Part shown: positions 8,063-15,810 of the stretch, piece by piece
How positions within the stretch are numbered: position 1 is the first letter of the stretch
Layout of the letters: every line of letters starts with the position of its first letter
NCBI GenBank assembly: GCA_023701435.1
Contig: JAMPXB010000003.1
Location: 62,001-126,000 of the forward strand
Source of the DNA: Bacteriovoracaceae bacterium
GTDB lineage: Bacteria > Bdellovibrionota > Bacteriovoracia > Bacteriovoracales > Bacteriovoracaceae
Reading direction: 5' to 3'
DNA: 64,000 nucleotides
Made by a program: the position numbers and the translations under genes
Notes under the pieces: generated by a model
Database searches by the model: none
What the model saw: the letters and a program-made list of their open reading frames with translations, nothing else
What the model was told of the DNA's origin: nothing

Positions 8063-8698
8063 CTAACGCTTTTCGAATAGGAGGAAGGAACTTAAAGGAA
8101 AACCTAAGATGTGATTGACCTTTTTTTGCTGCAATAACTTTACATTCCTTAGTCTTTTGAGGCTTTCCAGATCCAGATCCGTCCGAAAACCCATATACTT
8201 TCTGGTGATAGGATCCAGAATCTTAACAAATTGAGATCTGACAGAATCATTTTCTCTTAAGTTGGCGATGACAGCAATATGGCCGCCCTTTTTCGTGACT
8301 CTGATCATTTCTTTCATGGTCTGAAGAGGGGAATCCACGGCAGTAATGACAGAAGCTGCCAACACAAGATCATAAGAATTATCTTTCATGGCGAGCTTTT
8401 GCGCATTCATAAGTTCCAGGACAATTTTCCTTCGACCTAGCATCTTTGCCTTATCTCTTGCCCGGATAAGCATTTTTTCATTGATATCAATACCCTTGTA
8501 ATCAATAGATGGGGGTAGATAATTTAGACTTAGTCCAGATCCCACTCCCACTTCCAGAACTTTGGCTGTCCTTTTATTTCGAACATTACGTAGAAGATTA
8601 CCTATCTCATGATGACCCTCTGAAAGAAATCTTTGAAATATATGGTCATAGAGTGGCGCGATAAAAGAGTAATCGCGGGGAGCAGGTTTTGACGTCAT
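8063..8698 (-). CDS. class I SAM methyltransferase, PmtA-like
   Basis: A 211-residue protein. Motif I is VLEVGVGSGLSLNYLP, the acidic post-I strand is KGIDINEKML, and motif IV includes YDLVLAASVITAV. The C-terminal part contains a GFRTDLDLE stretch typical of the Rhodobacter-type phosphatidylethanolamine N-methyltransferase group. On that resemblance it may methylate membrane phosphatidylethanolamine toward phosphatidylcholine; that is family-based inference and another small-molecule substrate is possible. Same strand as the kinase downstream, 99 bp away; the gap contains a 7-bp inverted repeat (TTAAGCT/AGCTTAA, 8039-8058). Confidence 0.7.
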   Translation of the reverse strand: MTSKPAPRDYSFIAPLYDHIFQRFLSEGHHEIGNLLRNVRNKRTAKVLEVGVGSGLSLNYLPPSIDYKGIDINEKMLIRARDKAKMLGRRKIVLELMNAQKLAMKDNSYDLVLAASVITAVDSPLQTMKEMIRVTKKGGHIAVIANLRENDSVRSQFVKILDPITRKYMGFRTDLDLESLKRLRNVKLLQQKKVNHILGFPLSSFLLFEKR

Positions 8699-8849
8699 TG
8701 TTACCTTCCTTTGACGGGAGAATTAATAGTTTTATTTGGAGTTATTGAAAATTTAATTTCATCTTTAATTTCTTTTCTTATTGTTAAAATCAGATTGAAG
8801 CTCGCCTCCTCTTTGATAAAGATAATTCATTAATAACCATGGAGGTTGT

Positions 8850-9377
8850 ATGAGGATTTCAAGTTTATTGCTGCTGCTATTGGTCTTCAGTTGTTCTTCG
8901 CCTGAGGAAAAAAAGGTTACTCAAAGCAAGATGGCAAACAGTGTGATGGCACATATGCATTCATCGACGATGCAGAGTTTGGAAGGGTCTGTGATGTTTG
9001 AAGATTTAGGTGAAGAAATAAAAGTGACGGCAGATATTAAAGGACTTAAACCAAATTCAAAATTGGGTTTTCATATTCATGAACAAGGCATTTGCGAAGG
9101 TGATGACTACAAGTCTGCCGGTGGACATTTTAATCCTTATCATAAAATGCACGGAAGACCTGATGGACAAGAAAGACATCTGGGCGACATGGGTAACCTT
9201 GAAACCAATACCAACGGTGAGGCCAAGAAAGTGATCCTCTTACCTAAGTCTAATGACAATGACATGGAGTTGATCGTTGGCAAGGCTATAATCATTCATG
9301 CAGGAACAGATGATCTGAAAACGCAGCCAACTGGTGATGCTGGTGGCAGAATTGCTTGTGGCCTTATTCAAAGATAA
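8850..9377 (+). CDS. sodC: Cu,Zn superoxide dismutase, lipoprotein
   Basis: Disproportionates superoxide in the periplasm. The 175-residue protein has a lipobox (VFSC), so it is anchored to a membrane. All metal ligands can be traced: HIH in GFHIHEQGIC, the bridging His in AGGHFNP, the zinc loop His in KMHGRP, RHLGD with a further His and Asp, and the last copper His in IIIHAG. The disulfide cysteines are in EQGIC and RIACG. GGAGG seven bases before ATG fixes the start. The 3' end overlaps the convergent thioredoxin-fold gene by 10 bp. Confidence 0.93.
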   Translation: MRISSLLLLLLVFSCSSPEEKKVTQSKMANSVMAHMHSSTMQSLEGSVMFEDLGEEIKVTADIKGLKPNSKLGFHIHEQGICEGDDYKSAGGHFNPYHKMHGRPDGQERHLGDMGNLETNTNGEAKKVILLPKSNDNDMELIVGKAIIIHAGTDDLKTQPTGDAGGRIACGLIQR

Positions 9378-9916
9378 GCAGATTCCCCTCCGGCGAGACT
9401 CTTGTCAATGGTCTCCCGGAGTGGCCAATAACTGGATGAACCCTCATAACGAAGATCGTTGATAAAGATGGAGGGAGTGCTGCTGACTTCACTGGCCACT
9501 CCCGATAAAATATCATTTTGAATTTTGTCCACGATTTCCTGGCGCTCAATATCCTTGTAGAAAAGATTCATATTAAGTTCGAGTTCTTTTGCCAGGTCAT
9601 CAATCTTTTGAATGGAGAGTGAGTCATAATTTTTGAATAATAGCTTATGCATTTGCCAGAATTTACCTTGTCTATCGCTGGCCTCTGCTGCCTTGACCGC
9701 ATATTCTGCTTGTGAATGGATAGTCTTCATCGGAAAGTGCCGGTAAACCACACACAAATTGGATTTATACTCATGGGCCAACTTTTCAATCATTGGAGTG
9801 ACCACGGCTGAATAAGGACATTCATAATCCCCATACATCACAAGAACAACAGGAGCATGGAGAGGACCAAGACAGTGATCATTTTTATCTGCAGGCTCTC
9901 TTAAAGTGAATGTCAT
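9368..9916 (-). CDS. DsbA-family thioredoxin-fold protein with CxxS site
   Basis: A 182-residue protein with the DsbA-like layout: VVLVMYGDYECPYS near residue 30, an inserted helical domain (about 60-130) and the cis-proline region SSTPSIFIND. The active site is CPYS, not CPYC, so it is monothiol and unlikely to be a simple disulfide oxidase. There is no signal peptide, so it is probably cytoplasmic. The family also holds GSH- or mycothiol-linked transferases and HCCA isomerase-like proteins. A strong Shine-Dalgarno (AAGGAGA) lies five bases upstream of the ATG. Confidence 0.8.
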   Translation of the reverse strand: MTFTLREPADKNDHCLGPLHAPVVLVMYGDYECPYSAVVTPMIEKLAHEYKSNLCVVYRHFPMKTIHSQAEYAVKAAEASDRQGKFWQMHKLLFKNYDSLSIQKIDDLAKELELNMNLFYKDIERQEIVDKIQNDILSGVASEVSSTPSIFINDLRYEGSSSYWPLRETIDKSLAGGESAYL

Positions 9917-10084
9917 AGACGTCTCCTTTTTTTAAGATCATGTTCCTTGGAAAGTACTAAGTCTATTACCCTCATTTAAAATTTAGATTCCTTAATCTGA
10001 GTGTTGCTGTTGGCATTAATTTATACCCTGGGTTTGTCATCCTAGACTGAATGTTTAAACTTAAGACGAGGGGGATGCGCCATC

Positions 10085-10990
10085 ATGATTGATCCATATC
10101 AAGTACTGGGACTTTCAAAAAATGCAGATCAGGAAGATATAAAAAAAAGTTATCGCAAACTGGCAAAAAAATATCATCCTGATCTTAATCCCGGTAACAA
10201 GGAAGCTGAAAAGAAATTCAAAGATGTTTCTCATGCCTTTGACATGATCGGCACTTCTGAAGCAAGGGCCAAATATGATCGGGGTGAGACCGATGAACAA
10301 CAGCAGCAGCAGTATAAGGACTTCATGAAAAGAGGCCAGAGGCCTTCGTATTACGATACTCAGCATGAAGGTGGTCGATATTCTTATTCCTTTGGTGAAG
10401 ATTTCGGAGGAGAGGATTTTTTTGAAAATCTTTTTGGTCGAAGCCGTGGTCATCACATGGATTTTCCAGGAGAAGATATTCATTACAAAATGGAAATTGA
10501 TTTTATCCAGGCCGCACTTGGATCGGAAAAGGTCATTACTCTTCGGGATGGAAAAAATCTCAAAGTCAAAATTCCCGCCGGTATTGAAAGTGGTAAAAAA
10601 CTTCGCTTCAAAGGATTGGGTTCTCCTGGAGCAGGAAGAGGAGTACCGGGAGACGCCTACATTGAAATAGTTGTGCGCCCGTTGGAAGGTTTCATCCGTC
10701 GGGGGCAGGACATTGAAACGGAACTTCCTATTTCTTTTATCGAGGCCATTACAGGCGGTGAAGTGGAGGCCCCTACCATAGACGGAACTGTTCTTTTAAC
10801 AATTCCACCAGGAGTCTCCAGCGGTACTAAATTGCGCATCAAAGGCAAGGGAGCAGGTGAAGGTGAAAAGAGGGGAAATCAAATTGTTGTCCTGAAAATT
10901 GTTATGCCTAGGGTAATTGATCCATCCCTTAGAGCAGCAGCAGAGAACCTTAAAGGACAGTTTAACTACAATCCAAGGATGAATTCATGA
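10085..10990 (+). CDS. cbpA: DnaJ-class co-chaperone CbpA
   Basis: A 301-residue type II J-protein. The J domain occupies residues 1-70 with the HPD motif in KKYHPDLNP. A Gly/Phe-rich segment follows, then two C-terminal substrate-binding beta domains (LKVKIPAGIESGKKLRFKG and LTIPPGVSSGTKLRIKGKG). The zinc-finger region of DnaJ is absent, which together with the following cbpM gene identifies it as CbpA. It stimulates DnaK ATPase and delivers clients. It overlaps cbpM by 4 bp. Confidence 0.93.
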   Translation: MIDPYQVLGLSKNADQEDIKKSYRKLAKKYHPDLNPGNKEAEKKFKDVSHAFDMIGTSEARAKYDRGETDEQQQQQYKDFMKRGQRPSYYDTQHEGGRYSYSFGEDFGGEDFFENLFGRSRGHHMDFPGEDIHYKMEIDFIQAALGSEKVITLRDGKNLKVKIPAGIESGKKLRFKGLGSPGAGRGVPGDAYIEIVVRPLEGFIRRGQDIETELPISFIEAITGGEVEAPTIDGTVLLTIPPGVSSGTKLRIKGKGAGEGEKRGNQIVVLKIVMPRVIDPSLRAAAENLKGQFNYNPRMNS

Positions 10991-11256
10991 ATCACCATCA
11001 CCGAAAAATAGAGGAGGCTTCGGATTATTGTGGTGTTCCCCGGGAAATGATTCTTCTCTTCATAAAACGTGAATGGATCTCACCCCTTGATCAGGAAACT
11101 CCCATTCTTGATGAAGAGGATGTTGCTCGTGTGCTGCTCATATGGGAATTGCGTCAGAATTTCGGAGTCAATGATGAAGCGATTCCTATTATTTTAAACC
11201 TGATTGATCAGATAAACCTTATGCACCTGGAACTTAAAAAATTCCGGATTCATTAG
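10987..11256 (+). CDS. cbpM: chaperone modulator CbpM
   Basis: An 89-residue protein. CbpM is a MerR-like protein that binds the CbpA J domain and inhibits its activity. The sequence has the expected short winged-helix start (VPREMILLFIKREWI), the acidic DEEDVARVLLIWELRQNFGVND stretch split across two helices, and a C-terminal helix (LIDQINLMHLELKKF). The ATGA overlap with cbpA implies translational coupling. Confidence 0.88.
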   Translation: MNHHHRKIEEASDYCGVPREMILLFIKREWISPLDQETPILDEEDVARVLLIWELRQNFGVNDEAIPIILNLIDQINLMHLELKKFRIH

Positions 11257-11266
11257 AGGATATGTT

Positions 11267-11479
11267 ATGAAAAATTTAATTGGAATTCTTGCCATTATCG
11301 TGGCCCAAGGAACGATGAGTACTGATGATTCAGATGTTAGCCAGGCCGAAGCTTCGCTCTCGGGTGTCAGCCAGGAGATTCAACTTCAGGAAGAAGAAGT
11401 TCAGATTGAAGATGAAGTTGATGATGGTTATATTGAAAGTGAAGAGCAGGATGAAGCTAATCCACCGCCATCTCAATAA
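11267..11479 (+). CDS. small acidic exported protein
   Basis: A 70-residue protein of unknown function, 10 bp downstream of cbpM with its own AGAGGA ribosome site. The first 18 residues are hydrophobic and signal-peptide-like. The rest is dominated by Glu, Asp and Gln and ends in PPPSQ, so it is probably disordered. The 3' end overlaps the convergent secreted nuclease gene by 23 bp. Its position suggests it is the third gene of the cbpA unit, though the role is unknown. Confidence 0.5.
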   Translation: MKNLIGILAIIVAQGTMSTDDSDVSQAEASLSGVSQEIQLQEEEVQIEDEVDDGYIESEEQDEANPPPSQ

Positions 11480-12308
11480 ACATGGGCTTGTGATCACTGC
11501 CGATGGATTCGCCCACCACATGGGCCGCTTTAACACTAAGGCCTCTGACAAAACCATGATCAAGATAATTTGCAGTAAATTTCCATCTCATTCGGCGATG
11601 GCCATTTTTAAATCGGACGGTTTTAAAACCATACTTCTCAATGAGTTTGATGAGGTATTGGGTTCGTGCTTGGGTCCGTGTATTGAAATCACCGGCAAAC
11701 AAGATTGGCCCACTATGTTCTTCAATTTGGACTGCGGCCTGGTTCATATGTCTTTTAAAGGAAGCGTAATTTGTGATGTTGATTCCATGAACTGAAATAA
11801 CCAGTAATTCTTCAGGCCTATGTTCGATGGGATATTTGGCAAAAGTTATGGCCTTAGGTGTATTCACCACAGCTTCGGTATCGGGTGAGTGCTTAACGAT
11901 AACTTCCGTAGGGGTAACTTTTGATCCAATCATCGTGCCGGTAGGAGTCTCGTTATCTTTAATATAGAGCATGCTAATGCCCATATCCCAACGATAATTT
12001 TTGAATGATCCGGTGGTGGAATTAAAAAGCTTATTACGATAGGCTTCCTGTAAAAGAATCAAGTCCTGATCTTTGCCATAAACTTCAAATTCTTTTTTCC
12101 AACTTTGCATTTGTGTCTTTTTGATATTCCAGACGAAGGCCTTGATGGAATGAGGGTTCAGAGCGGGGGCAGCAGCTTTGCCATGATAAGCATGGGCCTG
12201 TTCTTCAGGAATGAGTCGGAAATAATTATCCCAAACTCCTTTATCTTGAGCTGAAGCATTAACATTAAAAAACGTAGCAATAGTAAGCACTAAGAAAAAT
12301 CTTTCCAT
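11457..12308 (-). CDS. secreted endonuclease/exonuclease/phosphatase family protein
   Basis: About 283 residues with an N-terminal signal peptide (MERFFLVLTIATFFNVNASA). EEP-fold catalytic motifs occur in order: FVWNIKK (Asn), LLQEAYR (metal-binding Glu), a HGIN strand, FAGDFNTRT (Asp/Asn), a YLDHGFV strand and SDHKPM (terminal Asp-His pair). This is the DNase I/Mg-dependent endonuclease superfamily; DNA is a reasonable but unproven substrate. An upstream in-frame ATG at 12323 exists, but the GGGAG it contains is the ribosome site for the ATG at 12308. Confidence 0.82.
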   Translation of the reverse strand: MERFFLVLTIATFFNVNASAQDKGVWDNYFRLIPEEQAHAYHGKAAAPALNPHSIKAFVWNIKKTQMQSWKKEFEVYGKDQDLILLQEAYRNKLFNSTTGSFKNYRWDMGISMLYIKDNETPTGTMIGSKVTPTEVIVKHSPDTEAVVNTPKAITFAKYPIEHRPEELLVISVHGINITNYASFKRHMNQAAVQIEEHSGPILFAGDFNTRTQARTQYLIKLIEKYGFKTVRFKNGHRRMRWKFTANYLDHGFVRGLSVKAAHVVGESIGSDHKPMFIEMAVD

Positions 12309-12356
12309 GATTTTTTCTCCCATGCAATATTATGACACAATTTTTTTCGGAAGGTC

Positions 12357-12878
12357 TTATCGCGGTGGGCAAAACTTGATGAGCTCGAGAGTAATGGCCT
12401 CTAAGCTTTTTTCATCCAGGGCCTTATTTGAATGGGTAAGAATTTGTCTTCCTAAAACATTCATACCAATAAAGGCCAGTTGGGTTCTCATCGCGAGCAA
12501 TACATTATGTCCACCGCCGCCGGAGAAGGTTGCGATTGCTGCTGGTTTTCCATTCAGAAACTCTCTCCAATCTTTGGAGGAGCGGCTTAACCATGCCAGA
12601 AAGTTGTTAAATACCGGAGGAGTGCTGCCATTGTATTCAGGAGCAATGAAAACAAAACCATCAGCTTTTGCAATGACAGGAAGCTGATCTTTCAAGAGCT
12701 CTTCTCCCTTAAATTTTCCCTCCGCCCGGGACGAATAAAGAGGTAGCTCTAAATCAAGTAAGTTGATTATAGTGGCTTCTGTTTTTGAAGATTCAAAACG
12801 GGACTTAAAGCTATTGGCCAGTTCCAGATTTTTAACTTCACTAGCCGAAATGATGACGATATTTTTAGTTTTTTCCAT
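12357..12878 (-). CDS. NADPH-dependent FMN reductase family protein
   Basis: A 173-residue flavodoxin-like protein. It begins with IVIISASE, the phosphate-binding region of FMN reductases, and carries the family hallmark FIAPEYNGSTPPVFNNFL near residue 80 and the GGGGHN turn near residue 115. Members reduce FMN, quinones, azo dyes or chromate using NAD(P)H. Physiological substrate unknown. Same strand as the secreted nuclease gene downstream, but the strong gap features are few. Confidence 0.85.
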   Translation of the reverse strand: MEKTKNIVIISASEVKNLELANSFKSRFESSKTEATIINLLDLELPLYSSRAEGKFKGEELLKDQLPVIAKADGFVFIAPEYNGSTPPVFNNFLAWLSRSSKDWREFLNGKPAAIATFSGGGGHNVLLAMRTQLAFIGMNVLGRQILTHSNKALDEKSLEAITLELIKFCPPR

Positions 12879-12918
12879 ATCGGCTAGAGTATCTCAAAAT
12901 CTCGATTTTGTCTCGAAC

Positions 12919-13308
12919 TCAAACCAAGTCCTTAAGCTTATAATTCTTCAATTCTTTGACAAAGGCGTTGCTGGCCTTTTTAAGCATTCCTTTTAACCTG
13001 CAGTGGGGGCTAAGAGTGCAAGTATTTGAGTCAGCATTAAAACATTCAACAATATCAAAATCCTCTATCTCTTGGATCAGCTCACCAACTGTTCGCTCAC
13101 CAGCGGCCGAATTAAATTCAATCCCTCCCTTTGGTCCGGAAGTAGAGGTGATGTAACCAAGTTCTGAAAGCTTATTTACCGCCACAGATAAATGATTTTT
13201 GGATATGCCATATTCATCGGCTATTTCCTGAATTTTGGCTTTGGTCTTATGGCCTTGAAGATAAATGAGAACCCTCAGGCAAAGATCGGTTTTTACTGTA
13301 AGTCTCAT
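12919..13308 (-). CDS. nsrR: Rrf2-family regulator, NsrR-like
   Basis: A 130-residue repressor of the Rrf2 family. The winged helix covers residues 1-60 (MRLTVKTDLCLRVLIYL, then IQEIADEYGISKNHL). Three cysteines sit in ECFNADSNTCTLSPHC, the cluster-binding arrangement of NsrR, which holds an NO-sensitive Fe-S cluster. Adjacent and divergent to a quinol NO reductase, it most likely represses that gene and itself until NO damages the cluster. The open frame extends upstream to 13377, but the conserved start is the ATG at 13308. IscR-like function is less likely given the neighbour. Confidence 0.85.
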   Translation of the reverse strand: MRLTVKTDLCLRVLIYLQGHKTKAKIQEIADEYGISKNHLSVAVNKLSELGYITSTSGPKGGIEFNSAAGERTVGELIQEIEDFDIVECFNADSNTCTLSPHCRLKGMLKKASNAFVKELKNYKLKDLV

Positions 13309-13324
13309 AATAATAAGAATTCTA

Positions 13325-13371
13325 TATTGATATATGTTTTGTGTATTGATATATCTAAAATATATTAATAC
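13325..13371. promoter_or_regulatory. candidate NsrR operator in divergent promoter
   Basis: A near-perfect palindrome GTATTGATATAT-CTAAA-ATATATTAATAC (13343-13371, 11 of 12 positions paired) has arms of the size and AT-rich character of Rrf2 operators. The arm TATTGATATAT recurs as a direct copy at 13325-13335. A -10-like TATATT at 13361-13366 lies inside the palindrome, so bound repressor would block the promoter of the NO reductase gene, whose ATG is at 13389. Confidence 0.6.
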
Positions 13372-13388
13372 TAACAAAAAAGGAAACC

Positions 13389-15659
13389 ATGAAAAAGTAC
13401 TGGCTAATTCTATTGTCGGTCCTGATAGTTACTTTCACTATTTTGGGCTTTTATGGCAGTGAGGTTTATCGACAAGCACCGCCATTGTATGGAAAATTAA
13501 CTGATTCCGAGGGTAATACTGTTTATACGCAAACAGATATATTAGACGGTCAGGTAATTTGGCAGTCGATAGGGGGGCAACAGGTCGGATCAATTTGGGG
13601 GCATGGTGCTTATCAGGCCCCAGACTGGACCGCTGACTGGCTCCATAGAGAACTTGTAAAGTATCAGGAAATTTTTAGTCAGAAAAATTTTAATAAGTCT
13701 TTTAATGAGACGACAGAAATTGAGAAGCTGATCCTTAAAAGTGCCATGTTAAAAGACTATCGTGAATCAAAAATGGTTGACGATACAGTCGCCCTCTCTG
13801 ACATACGTTATGAGGCTTTTTTAAAAACAAAAGAATATTATCTAAGCCTCTTTAACAACACTCCTGAGCTACGGGAAACCAGAGTGGCTTATGCCATCCA
13901 TGAGAATGTTCTCCCTTCCCCTGAGCGAAGAGAGAAGATGATGGCCTTCTTCCACTGGTCTACCTGGGCAGCCGCTGCTAATCGTCCTGGTAAAAGCCAT
14001 ACTTACACCAATAACTGGCCTCACGAACCTCTGATTAACAACGTTCCCACAACTGAAAATATCTTCTGGTCGATTATTTCTGTGATCTTGTTGTTGGCCG
14101 CAGTCGGTTTTCTTGTCTGGTATTACAGTTTTAAAAAAGAAGAAAATGAGATCAATAGTGAATTGCCGGCAACTGATCCTTTAAAATCTTTCCAGTGCAC
14201 TCCTTCACAGAAGGCCCTTTGGAAATATTGGGGCACAGTGCTCGTTTTGTTTATACTGCAAATCGGTCTGGGTGGCATCATTGCCCATTACACAGTGGAA
14301 GGTCAGGATTTTTACGGCTTTCCTCTCTCTGAGTATCTTCCTTATAGTCTTGTCAGAACATGGCACATTCAGATCGCTCTCTTCTGGATTGCGACTTCTT
14401 TTCTTGCCGCAGGTTTATTCCTTGCTCCCATCATTAATGGAGGGAAGGAGCCAAAATATCAAAGATTAGGAGTGAACGTTCTTTTTGGTGCACTGGTGGT
14501 GGTCGTCTTTGGTTCACTTGCCGGAGAGTTTCTGGCCATTCACCAGATCATGAATCTTGATCTTAGTTTTTGGTTTGGACACCAGGGATACGAGTATGTT
14601 GACCTGGGTCGCTTCTGGCAGATACTGCTCTTGGCAGGTTTGGGAATTTGGCTTTTCCTCATGCTTCGATGTATCCGCCCGGCCCTTAAAGTGGCCACTG
14701 ATTCTAAACAGCTCCTGCTTCTTTTCACTGCTTCCGCCGTAGCCATTGCTCTTTTTTATGGTGGTGGTCTTTTTTATGGGGCCCGTACACACATAAGCAT
14801 TATGGAGTTTTGGCGTTGGTGGGTAGTTCATCTCTGGGTAGAAGGAATCTTTGAAGTCTTTGCCACTGTTTCAATTGCTTTTATTTTTGTTACTCTTGGA
14901 TTGATTAAACCTAAATCTGCTACCAAAGCTTCCTTGTTTTCAACTTCTATCTTCTTGTTAGGAGGAATTCCTGGAACCTTTCACCACTTGTATTTCAGTG
15001 GTACACCAATTTCCATCAGTGCTATCGGTGCTTGTTTCTCGGCCCTTGAAGTTGTTCCGCTGGTGCTGGTTGGATTTGAAGCTTTCCACACTTATAAAAT
15101 GCAAAGTGTGACTTCATGGACCCGTAATTATAAATGGCCAATTATCTTTTTTGTGGGAGTTGCTTTCTGGAACCTGGTTGGTGCCGGTCTCTTCGGATTT
15201 CTGATCAACCCTCCAATTGCTCTTTTCTATATGCAAGGTCTAAATACCACCGCCGTTCATGCTCACGGGGCAACTTTTGGAGTGTATGGACTTCTCTCAT
15301 TAGGCCTTATTTTGATCATTGTTCAATCAGTGTTCAAAGAGCGTGAGTGGAATAATAAGCTGATGAATTTTGCTTTCTGGGGTCTCAATGGAGGACTGGG
15401 TCTGATGATTTTAATGAGTCTACTGCCAATCGGTTTGATCCAGGTCTTTGCCTCTATCGAGCATGGTCTTTGGTATGCTCGTGGGGCAGAAGTCATGCAG
15501 ACTGAGGTCATTCAATACTTGCGTTGGATTCGGTTTGTTGGGGATGTTGTTTTCGCAGGAGGAGCTCTCTTTTTGGCCCTTGCTGTCCTTGATCGAACTG
15601 GTCTTATAAAAGTGAAAGAATCCACTGAAAAGCCTGAGTTAAGTGGGGCTTTTGAGTAA
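13389..15659 (+). CDS. norB: quinol-dependent nitric oxide reductase (qNOR)
   Basis: Reduces 2 NO to N2O in the inner membrane using quinol. The 756-residue length and the N-terminal extension (HGAYQAPDWTADWLHRE) identify the single-subunit quinol type, in which a NorC-like domain without heme c is fused to the NorB core. Core motifs include WHIQIALFWIATSFLAAG, GTFHHLYFSGTP and HAHGATFGVYGLLSLG, which carry the heme and FeB histidines. About 14 membrane helices. Divergent from nsrR with a shared operator; followed by a hairpin at 15675-15700. Confidence 0.93.
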   Translation: MKKYWLILLSVLIVTFTILGFYGSEVYRQAPPLYGKLTDSEGNTVYTQTDILDGQVIWQSIGGQQVGSIWGHGAYQAPDWTADWLHRELVKYQEIFSQKNFNKSFNETTEIEKLILKSAMLKDYRESKMVDDTVALSDIRYEAFLKTKEYYLSLFNNTPELRETRVAYAIHENVLPSPERREKMMAFFHWSTWAAAANRPGKSHTYTNNWPHEPLINNVPTTENIFWSIISVILLLAAVGFLVWYYSFKKEENEINSELPATDPLKSFQCTPSQKALWKYWGTVLVLFILQIGLGGIIAHYTVEGQDFYGFPLSEYLPYSLVRTWHIQIALFWIATSFLAAGLFLAPIINGGKEPKYQRLGVNVLFGALVVVVFGSLAGEFLAIHQIMNLDLSFWFGHQGYEYVDLGRFWQILLLAGLGIWLFLMLRCIRPALKVATDSKQLLLLFTASAVAIALFYGGGLFYGARTHISIMEFWRWWVVHLWVEGIFEVFATVSIAFIFVTLGLIKPKSATKASLFSTSIFLLGGIPGTFHHLYFSGTPISISAIGACFSALEVVPLVLVGFEAFHTYKMQSVTSWTRNYKWPIIFFVGVAFWNLVGAGLFGFLINPPIALFYMQGLNTTAVHAHGATFGVYGLLSLGLILIIVQSVFKEREWNNKLMNFAFWGLNGGLGLMILMSLLPIGLIQVFASIEHGLWYARGAEVMQTEVIQYLRWIRFVGDVVFAGGALFLALAVLDRTGLIKVKESTEKPELSGAFE

Positions 15660-15674
15660 ATAATCTAAATTTAA

Positions 15675-15700
15675 GGGGTCCAGTTGAAAAGAACTGGGCC
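15675..15700 (+). terminator. hairpin after norB (weak terminator)
   Basis: GGTCCAGTT pairs with AACTGGGCC (15677-15685 with 15692-15700, one G-T wobble) around a GAAAAG loop. Only a short, interrupted T-rich stretch follows, so termination may be partial. Confidence 0.5.
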
Positions 15701-15737
15701 TCTATTCCATTTGTAATAGATAAAAAAGCCTTCAGAC

Positions 15738-15779
15738 CTGACCTATATCAGTTAATGTTCCCCCCTCAAGTGCTAAATT
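15738..15779 (+). promoter_or_regulatory. FNR/DNR-type box and extended -10 ahead of cco operon
   Basis: CTGACCTATATCAG (15738-15751) has the TGA-N6-TCA core of FNR/CRP-superfamily sites (consensus TTGAT-N4-ATCAA). An extended -10, TGCTAAATT, places the hexamer TAAATT at 15774-15779 and a start near 15786. The box is then centred at -41.5, the exact class II activator position. This fits oxygen-limited induction of the cbb3 oxidase genes starting at 15811. Confidence 0.6.
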
Positions 15780-15810
15780 TAACCTCAAGAATCATAAGAT
15801 CACCTAAGAG

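Noticed and set aside
11325..11795. 156-codon plus-strand frame
   Set aside because: Lies antisense to the EEP-family nuclease, whose motifs are clear; composition is that of a shadow frame.
13325..13354. FNR box in the nsrR-norB interval (TTGAT at each arm)
   Set aside because: The second half site (ATCAA) is missing at the proper 4-bp spacing; the palindrome fits an Rrf2-type operator better.
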